From Acanthosepion pharaonis (taxonomy: Eukaryota > Mollusca > Cephalopoda > Sepiida > Sepiidae), in the NCBI GenBank assembly GCA_903632075.3, contig CAHIKZ030001813.1, positions 3,586,001-3,650,000 on the forward strand: 64,000 nucleotides of DNA, in the 5' to 3' direction. Position numbers and translations under genes: made by a program. Below the pieces are notes generated by a model, which made no database searches, was not told the origin of the DNA, and worked only from the letters and a program-made list of their open reading frames with translations. Each line of letters opens with the position of its first letter. Position 1 is the stretch's first letter. Shown one piece after another: positions 1 to 13,000 of the stretch.

Positions 1-2342
1 GTTTGCTGGAGTACTTTCAATATTAAGACAACTATTAACAGATTGTTGTTGGGACTGATGTTTTATCTATGTAAAAAAAATAAATAAATAAAATTGCCAT
101 AATGCCAAATGTTTTTACAAATGTTGACTTCATCAGGATTTGAACATGCTACCTTTTGATTGTGTGCTAAGAGCTTTGACAGTAAAAACAGAAACTCTTA
201 AATTATCACTGAAAATAGGTATAGACTCTGAGCTACCAGAATCTACTCGTATGTTCATTAGTTTGTCTTGAACTTTGCTAAATAAAACACCATGAGTCTC
301 AGAAAAAACTCAGTAGCAAAAAAGTAGGACCTATTGCCAGTTGCAATTAAAGTTGAGTTTCTTGAGGATCTACAAACTCTAGAGAAATGCCCTTAGAGTT
401 ATTAAATAGAGAATCCTTTGCAGGACATGTTGATCTCATATGATGTAAACTATAAAAGAAGCTATTGAAAGCTGTTGACTTGTCAGAACATTTAGCAAAA
501 CTATTTAAGTCTTTTTGTTAACATTGTAAAGGTAGAAGCATTAAGAGAATCATGTTGAATATAGGAAAAAGATAAAGAAAAAAAAACTCCAGAATGAGGA
601 TTATAAACAGTTTATAGTCAAATATATTGTTCTCAGACAGCCTTTGCCTTATATAGTTTGACAATAAATCATTAATAAATACATCTTCAATATATTAATT
701 TTTGACTTTGTTTATACTTCCTGTTGAATGTCTCTAAAATCTACAAAATCTCTCTCATTGATGAGAAGCTAGTATATGTTGAGAAATTATATTTTTAGGT
801 TTGATTAATATTCCTCCTAAAATATTAATACCAGATTCATAATTGTAACAGACAGATATATATTTATAGACTTACTGATGTAGTGAGGTTAATAAATGGA
901 TAAATTTTATCAGTGTTTGAAAATTGGGATTGTAGCTTTCAGTAGTTAAAGTGAATTCAAGTGCAACCAAAAAAAAGGTCTGAAATAATTTGAAATAATG
1001 ACTCTATTGCTGCTTGCTTTGCTGAATGCCACTCTTACTCTGGTCTGTGTCAGTTGGTCTGTCCCTGGCAAGCCTACTCTGCACCAATCCTTCACCCCAA
1101 TGTTGTGTTTCAGTATATGCAGGAATATCTGTGAAGAACTGTTAAAGATCAGCCTTGACTCCTCTTTCTCCTGCCTATCCTTGTGAAAGACCAAAGTCAC
1201 CAGTGTTGCCAGCTAACTTAATTAACTTCAACGACACCCATTAACAAGTAAAAATAACAACCTTTACTTATGGTACTATGATTGATCAATATCATAAATA
1301 CATAAACAAAATGGATTTTAAGAAGTTTCCCCGTATAAGGAATTATTAAGCTGGGAGGAAGAGGTTGACTGGCAATTGCAGTTATGGCTAAACAGCCCAG
1401 AGTCTTTCAACTATTTAAGTGAAAGCGGTTAATTGAGGGAATTCAAAAATAAATAAATAAAAATAAAAAAGCAGTGTGGAGAACAGGTCTTTAGCCGATT
1501 GAGGCGCCATGGTCATCCAGCAGGGAAAGTGTTGGTCTACTAGTGACTCGACCAGTTTGATCTTACTTTGCTCTTCTGGTGACTATGGGGATGCAAACCC
1601 AATTGCACTGCTCTGATTGGCCAGCCAATAATAATGCTTGACCAATGGTCTTGTGCCATATACCTTGAAGAGAAGGAAGGAAAGCTCCCAAGAACACCAA
1701 TATGATTGGTGGTCCAATCAAAATAATGGCTCTGTGTTGTAAGAATTTAAGGAGAGATGAGAAGCTCTAACCCAGTTCTTCTCTCATTGGTAGACTAATC
1801 AAAAATAGTAGGTCTTGTATTGCTCATATCCAGCTTCAGTGGAACATTTTCTATGTTCCAGAATCTCACCCTCATTTAACCTGATTATCACAGTGGTCAT
1901 CATCAGTTCTATCTGAAATTGTGTTATATCCCTGATCAAAACAAATCTGACCTATAAAGATTTCCTTTCTGTCACTCATTTTAATGAACAATTCCTTTTA
2001 TCAAAGTTAATCACTTAAGTTAAACAGACCTAAAACCTAAGGCTGTACCTAATGACTAATCCCACCCAAGCTTACAATTTCACTTCTCACATTATACTCA
2101 ATAAATGACATAAACCAGATAATTCGTGGTATCGTATTGTTTTAACATGAAAATATTTTTCTTTCTCTTAATATATAAAAAGTGGATTGCCATCCAACCT
2201 TTGACATCAGTCATGGTGTCATGCACTAATGTTCCACTGATTGTTAGTATTAGGTGTTAATGGATCTAAATCCAGACAATCTGACTTAAAGAACCATTCC
2301 ATTTTCTTACATTCAATAAATTGCAGTGGTATTATTTATATA
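1..2342. other. Presumed NCDN intron, no exon recognised
   Basis: AT-rich DNA upstream of the first recognisable neurochondrin exon. A more GC-rich patch around 990-1220 and another around 1480-1620 look like old interspersed repeats, but I could not assign a family. No open frame here resembles the N-terminal part of neurochondrin, which must lie outside the window. Confidence 0.5.
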
Positions 2343-2935
2343 CAGGTTGAGTATCCGTCATCCAAAATTCTGAAATCTGAAAGTTTTTCAGATGCTGACA
2401 TGACTTGGCACAAATGGAAAACTTCAGAAAGCACTGGCAAGGTTCCTAGGTGATGTGCAGCTGTTGTAAGTGACCCTCATCTGTCCTGGGTGGGCATTCC
2501 TCAGTACAGTTACATAGCCTATGTTGGCTCCAGATTTATGTTAATGATTGTCACAGCAACACCTTTGTTTGTGGATTACTTACCATGTAAAGATATTATT
2601 AAAAATATCAAGGTCCTGGAGATACCCATATGGGTGGTGAAAAGGAAAAAGGGAAGTATTTGTTTATTAATATCACAAAGTCAATCTGTTGGAAAAATTA
2701 GATGGGGGTGTAAGTATGAATCATCTGACTGAGGAGTTTGGCATTGGAACAATCACCATATATGATCTAAAGAAACAAAAGGAGAAATTGTTAAAGTTTT
2801 ATGCTGGAAGTGATGAACAGAAATTAATAAAAAATAGAAAAACACTGCACAGAGCAAAAAATGATAATCTCTATAGTGGATGCAGTGGATTCATCAGCAA
2901 TGGTATCAACATATGCTGATTATATGAAATTACCT
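2343..2935 (+). mobile_element. pogo/Tigger-type DNA transposon remnant
   Basis: Starts with CAGGTTGAGTATCC, the terminal motif I know from Tigger-type pogo elements, followed by the usual TCCAAAATTCTGAAATCTGAAA style inner end. About 350 bases further on, 2689-2919 encodes a 76-residue piece that reads like the CENP-B/pogo helix-turn-helix start of the transposase (pattern EFGIGTITIYDLKKQKEKL near residues 16-34, then a K-T-L-H-R-A-K segment). The frame ends there and the DDE part is missing, so this is a truncated, inactive copy. A 3' terminal repeat was not found. Family assignment is by recognition only. Confidence 0.65.
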
Positions 2936-3166
2936 TCAGGCTATATAAAATTGATAATATTGTATAATGAACTGCTTTTAAAAGGAAACCAATGGGTTTA
3001 TGGGTAGTTTAATTGAATATAAGAGAATTATATTTAACAGGATGCTATTCAAACTTAATGCTTCCAGAGTCACTTAAAGCTACACACCAAAGGGAAGTAA
3101 CTGTTAACTTTCAGTATATCATTCTACATAGTTATATAATTTAAAAAGTTTTTTTTAGCCTTATTG

Positions 3167-3168
<2 letters not shown>

Positions 3169-3241
<73 letters not shown>
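3169..3241. repeat. (AT)n microsatellite
   Basis: Uninterrupted AT dinucleotide run of about 72 bases inside the presumed NCDN intron. Confidence 0.95.
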
Positions 3242-3243
<2 letters not shown>

Positions 3244-4380
3244 CAAAACCTTACAACAATCATTGTAACATCTGCAACCTTTGTCAAAAAGAAAAATTAG
3301 CTATAATAACATTTCCAGACCAAAGTCTTTGGAATGATAGATTGGATATTATGTCCTGACAAACATACTAAAAGTTCCTTCTGAGTTCATATGAAGTGGG
3401 GTGAAAAGAATGTATATTACATTTTAAAAAATATAGTGTTCATAATTTTTATTTATTTATTTTTTCCTTAATATAAAGCATTAGGAAATTAGTTGACTGA
3501 AATTGCCTGAAGACACTGAAAGGTTTGAAACCAAGGTAGCAGAATCAGCTGATCTAATTTTTTTATACTTAAAAACTCTACATGTTAAATTTTTATTTTT
3601 TTTGTGTGTATTGAGCACTTTTTAATACTTACTGTTTCCTGGTCTAATTCAACTCTGACCATTTTAACTTTTTTTCATCAGCATGACAGTATTAATTGAA
3701 AGTTGCTGAATTTCTGTGAAGAATTGTTAATATTTATAGTTGAAGTAATTTCTAGGGCACCTAACTTGTCGTAGTGATTTTATCCTTGGAATCAGTTTCT
3801 GTTCCATAGAGCCAGAATATATGGTTTTCATTGCCTGACCGAGATATTGAACTCACAACCACCAAGTAAACTATGTACACTTAATTAATTTTGATATACA
3901 CAGGTCATTGTCTAATTATTTTCTTGATCAAATGCTATGTTATATGGTGTTCAGTTTTATGTTAGGTCTACTAAGAAAGTTATCATAGCTTGACATATGA
4001 ACTGATTCTTTTCGTTGCTTTATTTGCCAGTATTACTTGGTATTTACTCAGATTTTGTTCTATAGATATTGTTGATTTCCTTCACTTTTTGGTATAAAAA
4101 TAATTGTGTATCTATTTGATTTTATTTCATAAAATGGTTTCTTATTAACTACTTTGTTTTTTTTTGTTTTTTAAAAATACTTATTAATAAATGTTGTTCC
4201 TGTTTTTCATTTTTATTCTGAACATTTTCTATCTAATCTATTGACTGCTGCTATTTTTCCTCAAATTGGTTGGCAGGTATTTTTATTACTTTAATTTCTG
4301 CTCATTACTATTGCTTAGGTTTTTTTTATTTTTACTTATTCTTACATTCTGATGAAAACATGAGTTACCTCCACTCACTG

Positions 4381-4830
4381 TTATTGTCCTGGGTATGATG
4401 ATAAATTACATCCACATAGTGGGTAAGACGACGAGCTGTGTCCAGCAGCAAGGCTTCTGATCAGGAGGTTTTGATGAGCATGGAACCACTTCTTAATTGC
4501 TAGTGTTCCCAAGTCCACCCTGACCCGAGGTGGTAGCACCTGTTGGGGTCCCAGCTGTGGGCAAATAGTTAACACCCAAACTTGTGTAAAAATAGGTTTT
4601 AATACCAGAAATACTATGTAATAAAAAAAATTAATACCAGCAATAATTTTTGAAGGAAAAATTATTATCAGCAATACTTAAAAAAAAAAAAAAATACCAG
4701 TAATACAGTTATACATTCTTTGAAAAAAATATGACCAGCTTTAGATTTCTTCAAGGAAAAATATTCCCAGAAATAGATTTTTGAAGAAAAACATATTACC
4801 AGCAAATAAAATTACATTCTTTGAAATTAA
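4381..4830. repeat. Unassigned intronic repeat with recurring TACCAG motifs
   Basis: A GC-richer block (4381-4590) precedes an A-rich stretch in which ACCAG/CCCAG plus TTTTGAAGGAAAAAT-like words recur at irregular 40-60 base spacing up to about 4805. It looks like a degenerate tandem or the tail of an interspersed element. Not identified. Confidence 0.35.
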
Positions 4831-5183
4831 ATAACCTATTGAGGTTGATATGCCATAAAACCAAACCAAATCCATTCACTGTTACTAATTAAATGATAAC
4901 ACATTAAGAAAATACGATTAATGTTTTTGTTTGCTAAGCAAATATTGATCATTTAAAAATGTTTTAGTAAACTATTTTCGTCATTCATGTGTGTGTCTAT
5001 GGTACCATCTTATAATTTATAAAAATGTTTTCATGTGAAACCTTGTCAGATCTTCTTCTTTGGTAACTTACAAAAAACATTTTATCTTTTTGTAAAAGCT
5101 GCATTTCAAACTTTTCTGTACATACTGTATCCTCATCATCACATAGGCTCATTAAATATTTTTGAGATCTGCAATGCTGATGC

Positions 5184-5184
<1 letters not shown>

Positions 5185-5216
<32 letters not shown>
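5185..5216. repeat. (ATT)n microsatellite
   Basis: About ten ATT units, followed 3' by plain AT-rich intron DNA. Confidence 0.9.
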
Positions 5217-5219
<3 letters not shown>

Positions 5220-5559
5220 AGGCTGATGAAAGAATTGAAAAAAAGAATATAATATGAATTATTTTATATTATTAGGCCATTAGACAAAAATGAAGTATGA
5301 GAAAAATGTTAAAAATCAGAATTTTCATTGAGAAAGGATACATTTGTCCAAAAGTTTGAATTTTTTAGATTTTTCTCATGCTTCTATTTTATCTAATGGC
5401 CTTATAATATACAATAAATATTATTCTGTCCTTTTTTACTTTCATCAACCTACTATACCTACATTTTGTAAGAAACCTACATGGACAAACTTTCTCTTAT
5501 ATAATGTTAAAATAGAATTTTAACTTGTATTATTTGATATTTTTATATTTGAATTTCAG

Positions 5560-5729
5560 GTCAGAAACAGCGTGAGTCTACTCTGATATTAGTATCAGTG
5601 GTGGCTGAAAGTCTTGGAATAGAATTCCTGATACCACCAAATACTAGTGATAATCGACCACTCCTCTTAGCAGTTAATTTATGCTCTGTTGAAATTGGGA
5701 TGCTTTTTCCATTTTCTCCTATTGAACAG
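5560..5729 (+). CDS. NCDN: NCDN exon a
   Basis: Acceptor TTTCAG at 5554-5559 and donor GTAAAC at 5730. Begins with the last two bases of a split codon. Encodes a helical stretch with the motif LLLAVNLCSVEIGML, which corresponds to the ALLVNLACVEVRL region of vertebrate neurochondrin. Confidence 0.9.
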
Positions 5730-7993
5730 GTAAACTTTAGAAATTTTCATAACATTTAAAAGGTATTTTTGTATTTATTTAAAAAAAAAAAATGCTGGTT
5801 CCTTTGAAAAATATGCTTTTTACTTAAGTGATGTAAATGAAAAGAGGAAAAGAATATGCACTTTCAAGATTTAAAAATCTTTTTTAATCTGATTATTTTT
5901 ATAACTTTCTGCATTCAGTTAAAATATATATATATATCTCTCAAGATTTATTGAACCTTATCAGATATGTATTTCATTTAGATGTATCAAATTTCTAAAG
6001 CTATTTGTAAATATTTAGTTGATTATGGAAAGGCATTGAACTGAGTTTGTTGATTTTGTTTCAGATTTTGGAAAAGGTTCATTTACTGTGTGGCTACTTT
6101 AGTCTTGTTGAAAACACCATAAAATTTCTTGTCAGTAGTGAAGAAGGTCCTCCTTTGGATGCCAACCAAATTATTCAGATTCATTCTTGCCTTAAAGAGA
6201 CCGTAAAATGTGTCATGATATTCCTTAGTGACACTGCCAAAGCAGATAACTCTCTCAAGGTAAACAATACTTATTTATACCTTTTTGATTTATTAGTAGA
6301 TGCAGTACTCTTCAATATTGGTATGTCAGTGAAAATAATTTCATGACAATCATGTAAAAAAAAAAAAAAAAAAAAAATTAAAGCAATTTCAAGATTTATT
6401 TTGTTGAATTACTTTAAAATGCTTAATATTTAAAAATTTTATTAAGATATAAATTGTCTTCGATCATTTCAACAATATATTTTCCTGTTTATAAATATTT
6501 GCACTTGTTTGTTGTTAATTTCATAAGTTTTATATAATATATATTTTTGAAAAATGCTGATAAGATTTTAAGTGGATATTTTATGGTTAGCTTTTAAATG
6601 AAATAAATTTAGACACATATTTATTTATATATGATTTTTGAGTAACTGTTTATTATATACCTTTACCTACAAACTAATATAATTATCTTAGTTGTTATAT
6701 TTAATCTTTTGGCTGTTTACTCTCTAACCTTCAACACTTGTCTGTCAAAGTCAGTAACAATCTTGAAATTGTGATGCAAACCCTTTATTGAATTTACTGG
6801 GTAGATTGTTCTCATCCTGTTTATGTTTAGGGAGTATTGTGTATCAGTTAGTATTCTCCAGTCTATTTACATCTGTGTTGCTTGCAACTAAACCAAAGTA
6901 TATGAGACACCTAAGTTCAATTAAAATATTTGTTAAAATATATCTGCTATCCTGGTATTTGTGAGTTCATGCCTGAGTTGGGTAATAGAGAAAAGGCTCT
7001 CAAGAAGGCTGGAGAGTATAATGGCAGAAACAAATGTATGTTCATCCAAACATAGAAATAATGATAATTACTCATTATAAAAATTCTGATGTAAATTTGT
7101 AATTGTTTAATTTTATTAATTAATTTATTTTTCAGGCCACAGATCCATTGATACAGGCTTGTGTCCGACTTGTTGGAATGTGGATGAGAGAAGAAAGAGA
7201 ATCTTTAGAAGAAGAAATCTCTCAACTTCTCCCTGTTTTATTAACTTTTAGGTTAGTATAATTTTGACAAGAAAACTTCTTGGTGATTTGAAAACAATTT
7301 TTTTGATTAAATCAAATTACCTCAATAATGGATATATTGGATATAAATCGACTGGGTGAAAAATGCCTGTTTTCACTGAAGAATTATAAAATGTTTCGTT
7401 GATTTGAATTTGTTAAAAGCTGATTAACATTTTCAGAATGAGATGATATAAATTTATATATACTCTAGAAGTACCAAGTGTTGAATAATACAGAACTATG
7501 TGTCCTTCTTATTTTAAAATTCCTTTCAAAAATTTGTTACACTGAAGATGTTAAAGAAAGGCTGTGTTTGAAAGAATCAGACTCCTCATTGGATTGCTCA
7601 GATGGAATTACAGGCAACCAAACACAGATTTTTAGACAAAAAAGGCTTATCCTATGTGCTGCTCCCTCCCCCTACTTTGTAGGAATTATGCTAAAATAGT
7701 TATTGCACTCACATTGTAGCTCCCTTGCTATTTTAATTGAATTTCATCTCTTCACCCTCTTAACACAAAAGACACTCCATTTTGTTAGTCAGTGATTGCA
7801 AATGATTTCAATGGATTCAAGTGGATGAACTAAGTTAAAGATATAAAATAAATTATCTCTTTATTTGTTTGATCTTTTTTTCTTTCTGAATGAAAATTTC
7901 AGTTATATATTTTAGTGATACAGCCCTTGTTCTTAGCCTCTGGACTGGGATCAGAGTGCAGTATATACTCTTCACCTCTCTACTGTGTCTCTC

Positions 7994-8024
<31 letters not shown>

Positions 8025-9960
8025 GGACCAATCACAAAAGAGGATTGGGAGCTTCCTGATCCCGGGAATTTCAACCCTGCAGTAGCACTTCCTTCGCTGC
8101 ATTAAAGTGAGTTGGTGAACTGTCTGGGCAGTTTTTTGTCCTAATCTCGTGTGTACATGCATGGGCACCCCAAATTTAAAAAAAAAAAAAAAAAAAATTG
8201 TCGTATCCCACCACTGTGGGTGGTGGTATATGACACTATGGTATTTTCTTGCCTCCCCACATACAGTGGGGAGACAAGAAAATACCATGTTATTAAAAAG
8301 GTGGGCAACAATTGACAGTTATTTTAAGCAGGCTTAAATTTGACTTCAGTGCATGATTTCCTCTCAGCACAATTTACTGGTTCCCTTAAATCTTTTATCC
8401 TCTCCATATACGTTTTGTGCTGTTGTTGCAGTGTAAAATATAAATTCTCTTGGCTGCTGTAGATTTCACTTGAATCTGATTAATAGTGGGTCTAATATGA
8501 ATGATTTGCAATAGGCACTGTCTATAATTTTGTGATGTTATACAGTCTAATAGAGCACAAACCTGGAAAGTAAAAAAAAATAATTGAAAGAATCAACATG
8601 TTAGATCAATGTGAATTTTAATGTATTATGACTTTGTGTATAATATGGAATTCTTTGCTGAAATACATCCCTGTGAAAACATTTTGAAATAACTTTACAA
8701 ACATTTATATGAAGGTTATGAATTTTTTATTTGCTATTGTTCTCTGCATGACTGAAGAGACATTGCTTCCAAACAAATACTACACATAAAAGAGGTCATA
8801 GAATAGATTGGTTAAAATATTGTGAGAAAACAACACATTTTTGGGGTTTAAATCTGACATTACATAATTATCAAACTCATGGATCTCCTTAAATAGAAAA
8901 AATTTGATAGATTTATATATTAATACACTACCTATTTTCATATGTAAAGTGTTTGTGAAGATCAAAAAGAAAAAAATATTAAAGTCTTACTCCATTTACA
9001 TTATCAAAGGGGGTAAAGGAGTAACAGAGCTCAAGACAACAAACCTGTCTGCCTTTCTTTTTTCTCCATCACTTCCTCTTTTCTGTTCTGATTTTTCTAG
9101 CTTTTTTACCTTTCTTCCTTCACCTTTTCTTTTGCCATCTTTCTCTTCATCCTGGCTTTTCCTAATTCTGTTATGTGGAAATAAACACTGAGGCATTTTG
9201 ATGCTGTATTGTTTATGTGATGTGTTACTGATTACCACCATTTCTTTTCTTTTCTAGTGAGGATTTATTGAGTTTAGTTGAAGAAGAAAAGCTGACTCCA
9301 GATAATGTGGTTGTACTGACTTTTCTTTTCGAGGGCCTGTGTCAATTAGGCAGTGATAGGGAAGGTCGAGAATTATTGTTACGATATCGAGCACACATTC
9401 CATTAGGTCAGTATTTGTTGCAAGGATTAAACCAACTACACCAAACAGATGAAAACACTCAGGTTGGTTTTTTAATATTTAAAATGTTTTTCCCACATTT
9501 TCTTTTTTTTTCATTTCAGTTAATTCTATTAAAAAAAATCTAGTCGATAGGAATTATTAACAGATTTGAATACTTAAATAGTTGTTGTCATTTCAATTGA
9601 TTTGCAGCATTTAAATTTCAACTAATTAGGTGTATGATATTTAAATCTATCATGAAAGGTCATTTAGTTTAGTAATATTTTTCAGTAATCTATATAGAAT
9701 TGTATTTACAACCTCTGTTGTAAATAATGCTTTGCCATTTAAAATGTATTACCATAATATTTGATAGTAATATTCATAATTTCTTCATTTTTGTAAGTTT
9801 TTTTTTTTTTTTTTGTTACATGGCCAAATAAATATTGAGTAAATGTAATAAAATTGCTTTTGTGTAAATATAAATTTCTTGTAAAAAAAGAAAAAAAGAT
9901 GGTAAATGATTATTGAAAATAACTGAAGCTATATTTATTGTAAATTGTTTCAAACAAAGG

Positions 9961-10002
<42 letters not shown>

Positions 10003-13000
10003 TAATTTATGGGCTTAGAGGGACTTTAAATTAATTGTTATTAAACATTTATCAGAAATATCTAAATAATATGTAATAAAAGGGTTGTTTTTTTTTTTTT
10101 TTTTTTTATAAACTGTTTTTACATTTTTTGCAGTTGTGTGTAGAAGTTATGTGTGATCTTCTTGTACAACTGATAGAATCGGATGCAACAATGATAGCTT
10201 CAGAGCCATTGTATATTAGTGTAATGCACAAACTCTCCCAAGTATTGTCTAATATTGGTAAGTTAAGAAAAAAAAGTACAATTTTATTTAAATTTTGTAT
10301 CTTGATATTAGGAATTGAAACAATTGTTAATAATGATTTGAAGCTAAAAATGTACATGCTATAAGTCTTATAACATTTTAACAAAACTCTAGAATTTATT
10401 GTATTTTTTTAAAGTTTTTTATAAGGTTGTCAGTTTAATTTCTTAATTGCTTCATAAAAAGAATTTATACATTTTAATCAACTTTACCTTAATTGTAATG
10501 ATGTAATTAGATTTGCAGATTGTTTTAAAGTTAAAATGAGGATTTTTAACTTTACAGGAAATGTGCAGCAGTCAAAGATTTTTCTAACCTTCACAAACTA
10601 CCTTACATGCAAACTGCTAGTAGCCCACTGGTGGACTGCTGATGGCAAAGCCAGCAGTCTTCTGGTGGCAGCCACTGGTATACCTCCAGTGGTAACATTG
10701 CTGAGATGAACACACCGATTGGTGGCTTGTGTGTAGGATATGAGTAGTCTAGATAGCTGAAATGTGTAGCAGTAAGAATTAAAGTGTGTAATTCAAAATT
10801 TTCAAGTGTAGTAGAACTCCAAGCTGTGTAAAATGCTACACAAAATGTGTAACACAATGGAATGTCAACCTGTAACATAACCAGGTTGACATTCAGTTGT
10901 ATTTTAGTCTTCAACACTTTGATTTCTTAACTACTTTCAACTGATCCATGTGACATGAATTATTGGAACCAGCTGTAGCTTTTCTTTCAACATCTCATCT
11001 GTCAAAATATTAAAAGATAAATCATAATGTTTGCATTTTTGAAATTGATGAACATTCACTTTGTGTGCATATGCATGCCAGTTTCAGTCCTTAAAAATTC
11101 TTAACATGGTCCTGGAAAAGGCTTTGAAAAGTCCTGGAATTTTTTTTTTTACACAGATCTGTGGAAGCCCTATTTGTATTTTTGTATATTTACACTTAGC
11201 AAAATTATTGATGACCAGTTTGTTTGCAAAATTCTCTTTGGAACAAGATGTTTATAGCATTTTCATTCAAGAGTACATTATAATTGGTATTTTACTGTTT
11301 TTTTTTTTTTTTTTTTTTTCTTTTTTCTTTTTCTTTTTTTTTTTTTCTAGTATTTGAAAGTGAATCAGTAAGTCTTGGAGCTGCCGTATCATTACTGGGT
11401 TTGAATCTTTTACAGCTTCCTCTCTTGGCCAAAGGTGAGACCTGCATGTTATGTAAACATATCTTTTACTCGATTCTCCCCCATCTTCTCATGCTGGTTT
11501 ATTTGGGCTAAATATACATTTTTCATTTGTATTTTAAAATTTATTTTATTCTTAAGCAATATAGGTATTAACATATGTTAGCCATATCTTTTGATTAGTT
11601 ATGAGTTGAGGAAAAAGTTTAAGCAGAAATTTTTGTGCAGTATTTATCAAACATAATTTTTTTTTTCATTCCACTTCAAACAATATTTGGATAGAGGTAG
11701 AAAATGTTAAATACAATGAAGCAATCAGAAGAAAATATCTTGAAATATTTTGAAGACCTGATTATGAAATGGTTTGATAATTTTATAATTTTTGTCATGA
11801 TAATTTCATATTTTTTCTTGCAGAACTTGAAGAAGATAAGCAACAATTATTTTTGAAGACTGTCATTATTTTTCTTAGTCGTGTCCATGTTCTGTCAACT
11901 GGTTCAACTAAAAGCAATAAACTGCTGATCAGTGAAGACTATTTGCCCCATTGGGAAGATATTTCTACTTATTGGCTCTCTGCTATGCATGGTAATTTTT
12001 ATATTTTTCTTTATTGAACTTATTCGTTAGACAAAATATTGGAATAATTACTTAAAATTTTTTTTTTTTTTTTTTTTTTAAATAAGTGTGGAAATTTGGG
12101 ACCGTGTAGTTTTGTATAAGATTCAAACTCCTATCCCATTACCATAGAAGATTCTAATACCATCTTGGTTTCTGCATCATGATATATAAACCAATTTCTT
12201 CTTTTACCTCTGTCTTTGATTCTTACTTCATTTGTAACATTTATTTTGAATAGACTTCTAATAAAGTAGTATTAGGTTGATGCAAAAGTTTCTAGCATTT
12301 TTGATAAATCAATAAAAGATTTATCAAAAATTATTCAGTTATCATCATTATTCAGTTAATCTTACATCACCTTTCAGGTAAATTGTATATTTTCATCATA
12401 AAAATGATTCCAGTTTTAATTTGATATATTCCTCAAAAAGTCATAACTCATAACATCAATAATCCAGGGGCACCTTGATGTGGTGTTGGCAAGCTGGTCT
12501 CCCTAGAACAATTATGACTGAATATGCTCAGAAAATCCTCACATTAGTAATCCATTGCCTACTTTCTTTTGTCCTTTTCTCTAAAAGAAACCCCCTCAAA
12601 ATAAAATTTTCACTTTTCTACAAACAATTTTTCAAGTATATACAGATACTATGAATAAAAGATGGATAAACTATAATAATATATTTCTAATATTGTCAAA
12701 TACAAGAATTGGCTGGAAAATTTTGTATCAGAGTGTTTGCTGAAAAGTTCTCAATCCAGTACTCCCCCCCCCAAAAAAAAGTCCGTTTATTCATTTGGTC
12801 AGTTTGGAAATATTTTAAGCTGAGAATTTTTCAGTACCTCTTAATATTTCTTGACATATTTTATACCTTATTGAATTATATTTGCGTACAAGATATTCTT
12901 GATACAAACTCTAGCAAGGAATATTAATAATGTAGTTCTTGAAATCTAAATAGCAATTCTGTTATTGTTGAGCAGGAAAAATTTTATTTAACTTTGTTAT

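Noticed and set aside
998..1186. 62-codon frame with hydrophobic start, possible secreted peptide
   Set aside because: An equally long frame lies on the other strand, no splice or promoter context, and the GC-rich patch looks like an interspersed repeat.
7853..8288. Arg/Glu-rich frames on both strands
   Set aside because: Produced by the CT microsatellite and poly(A) tracts.
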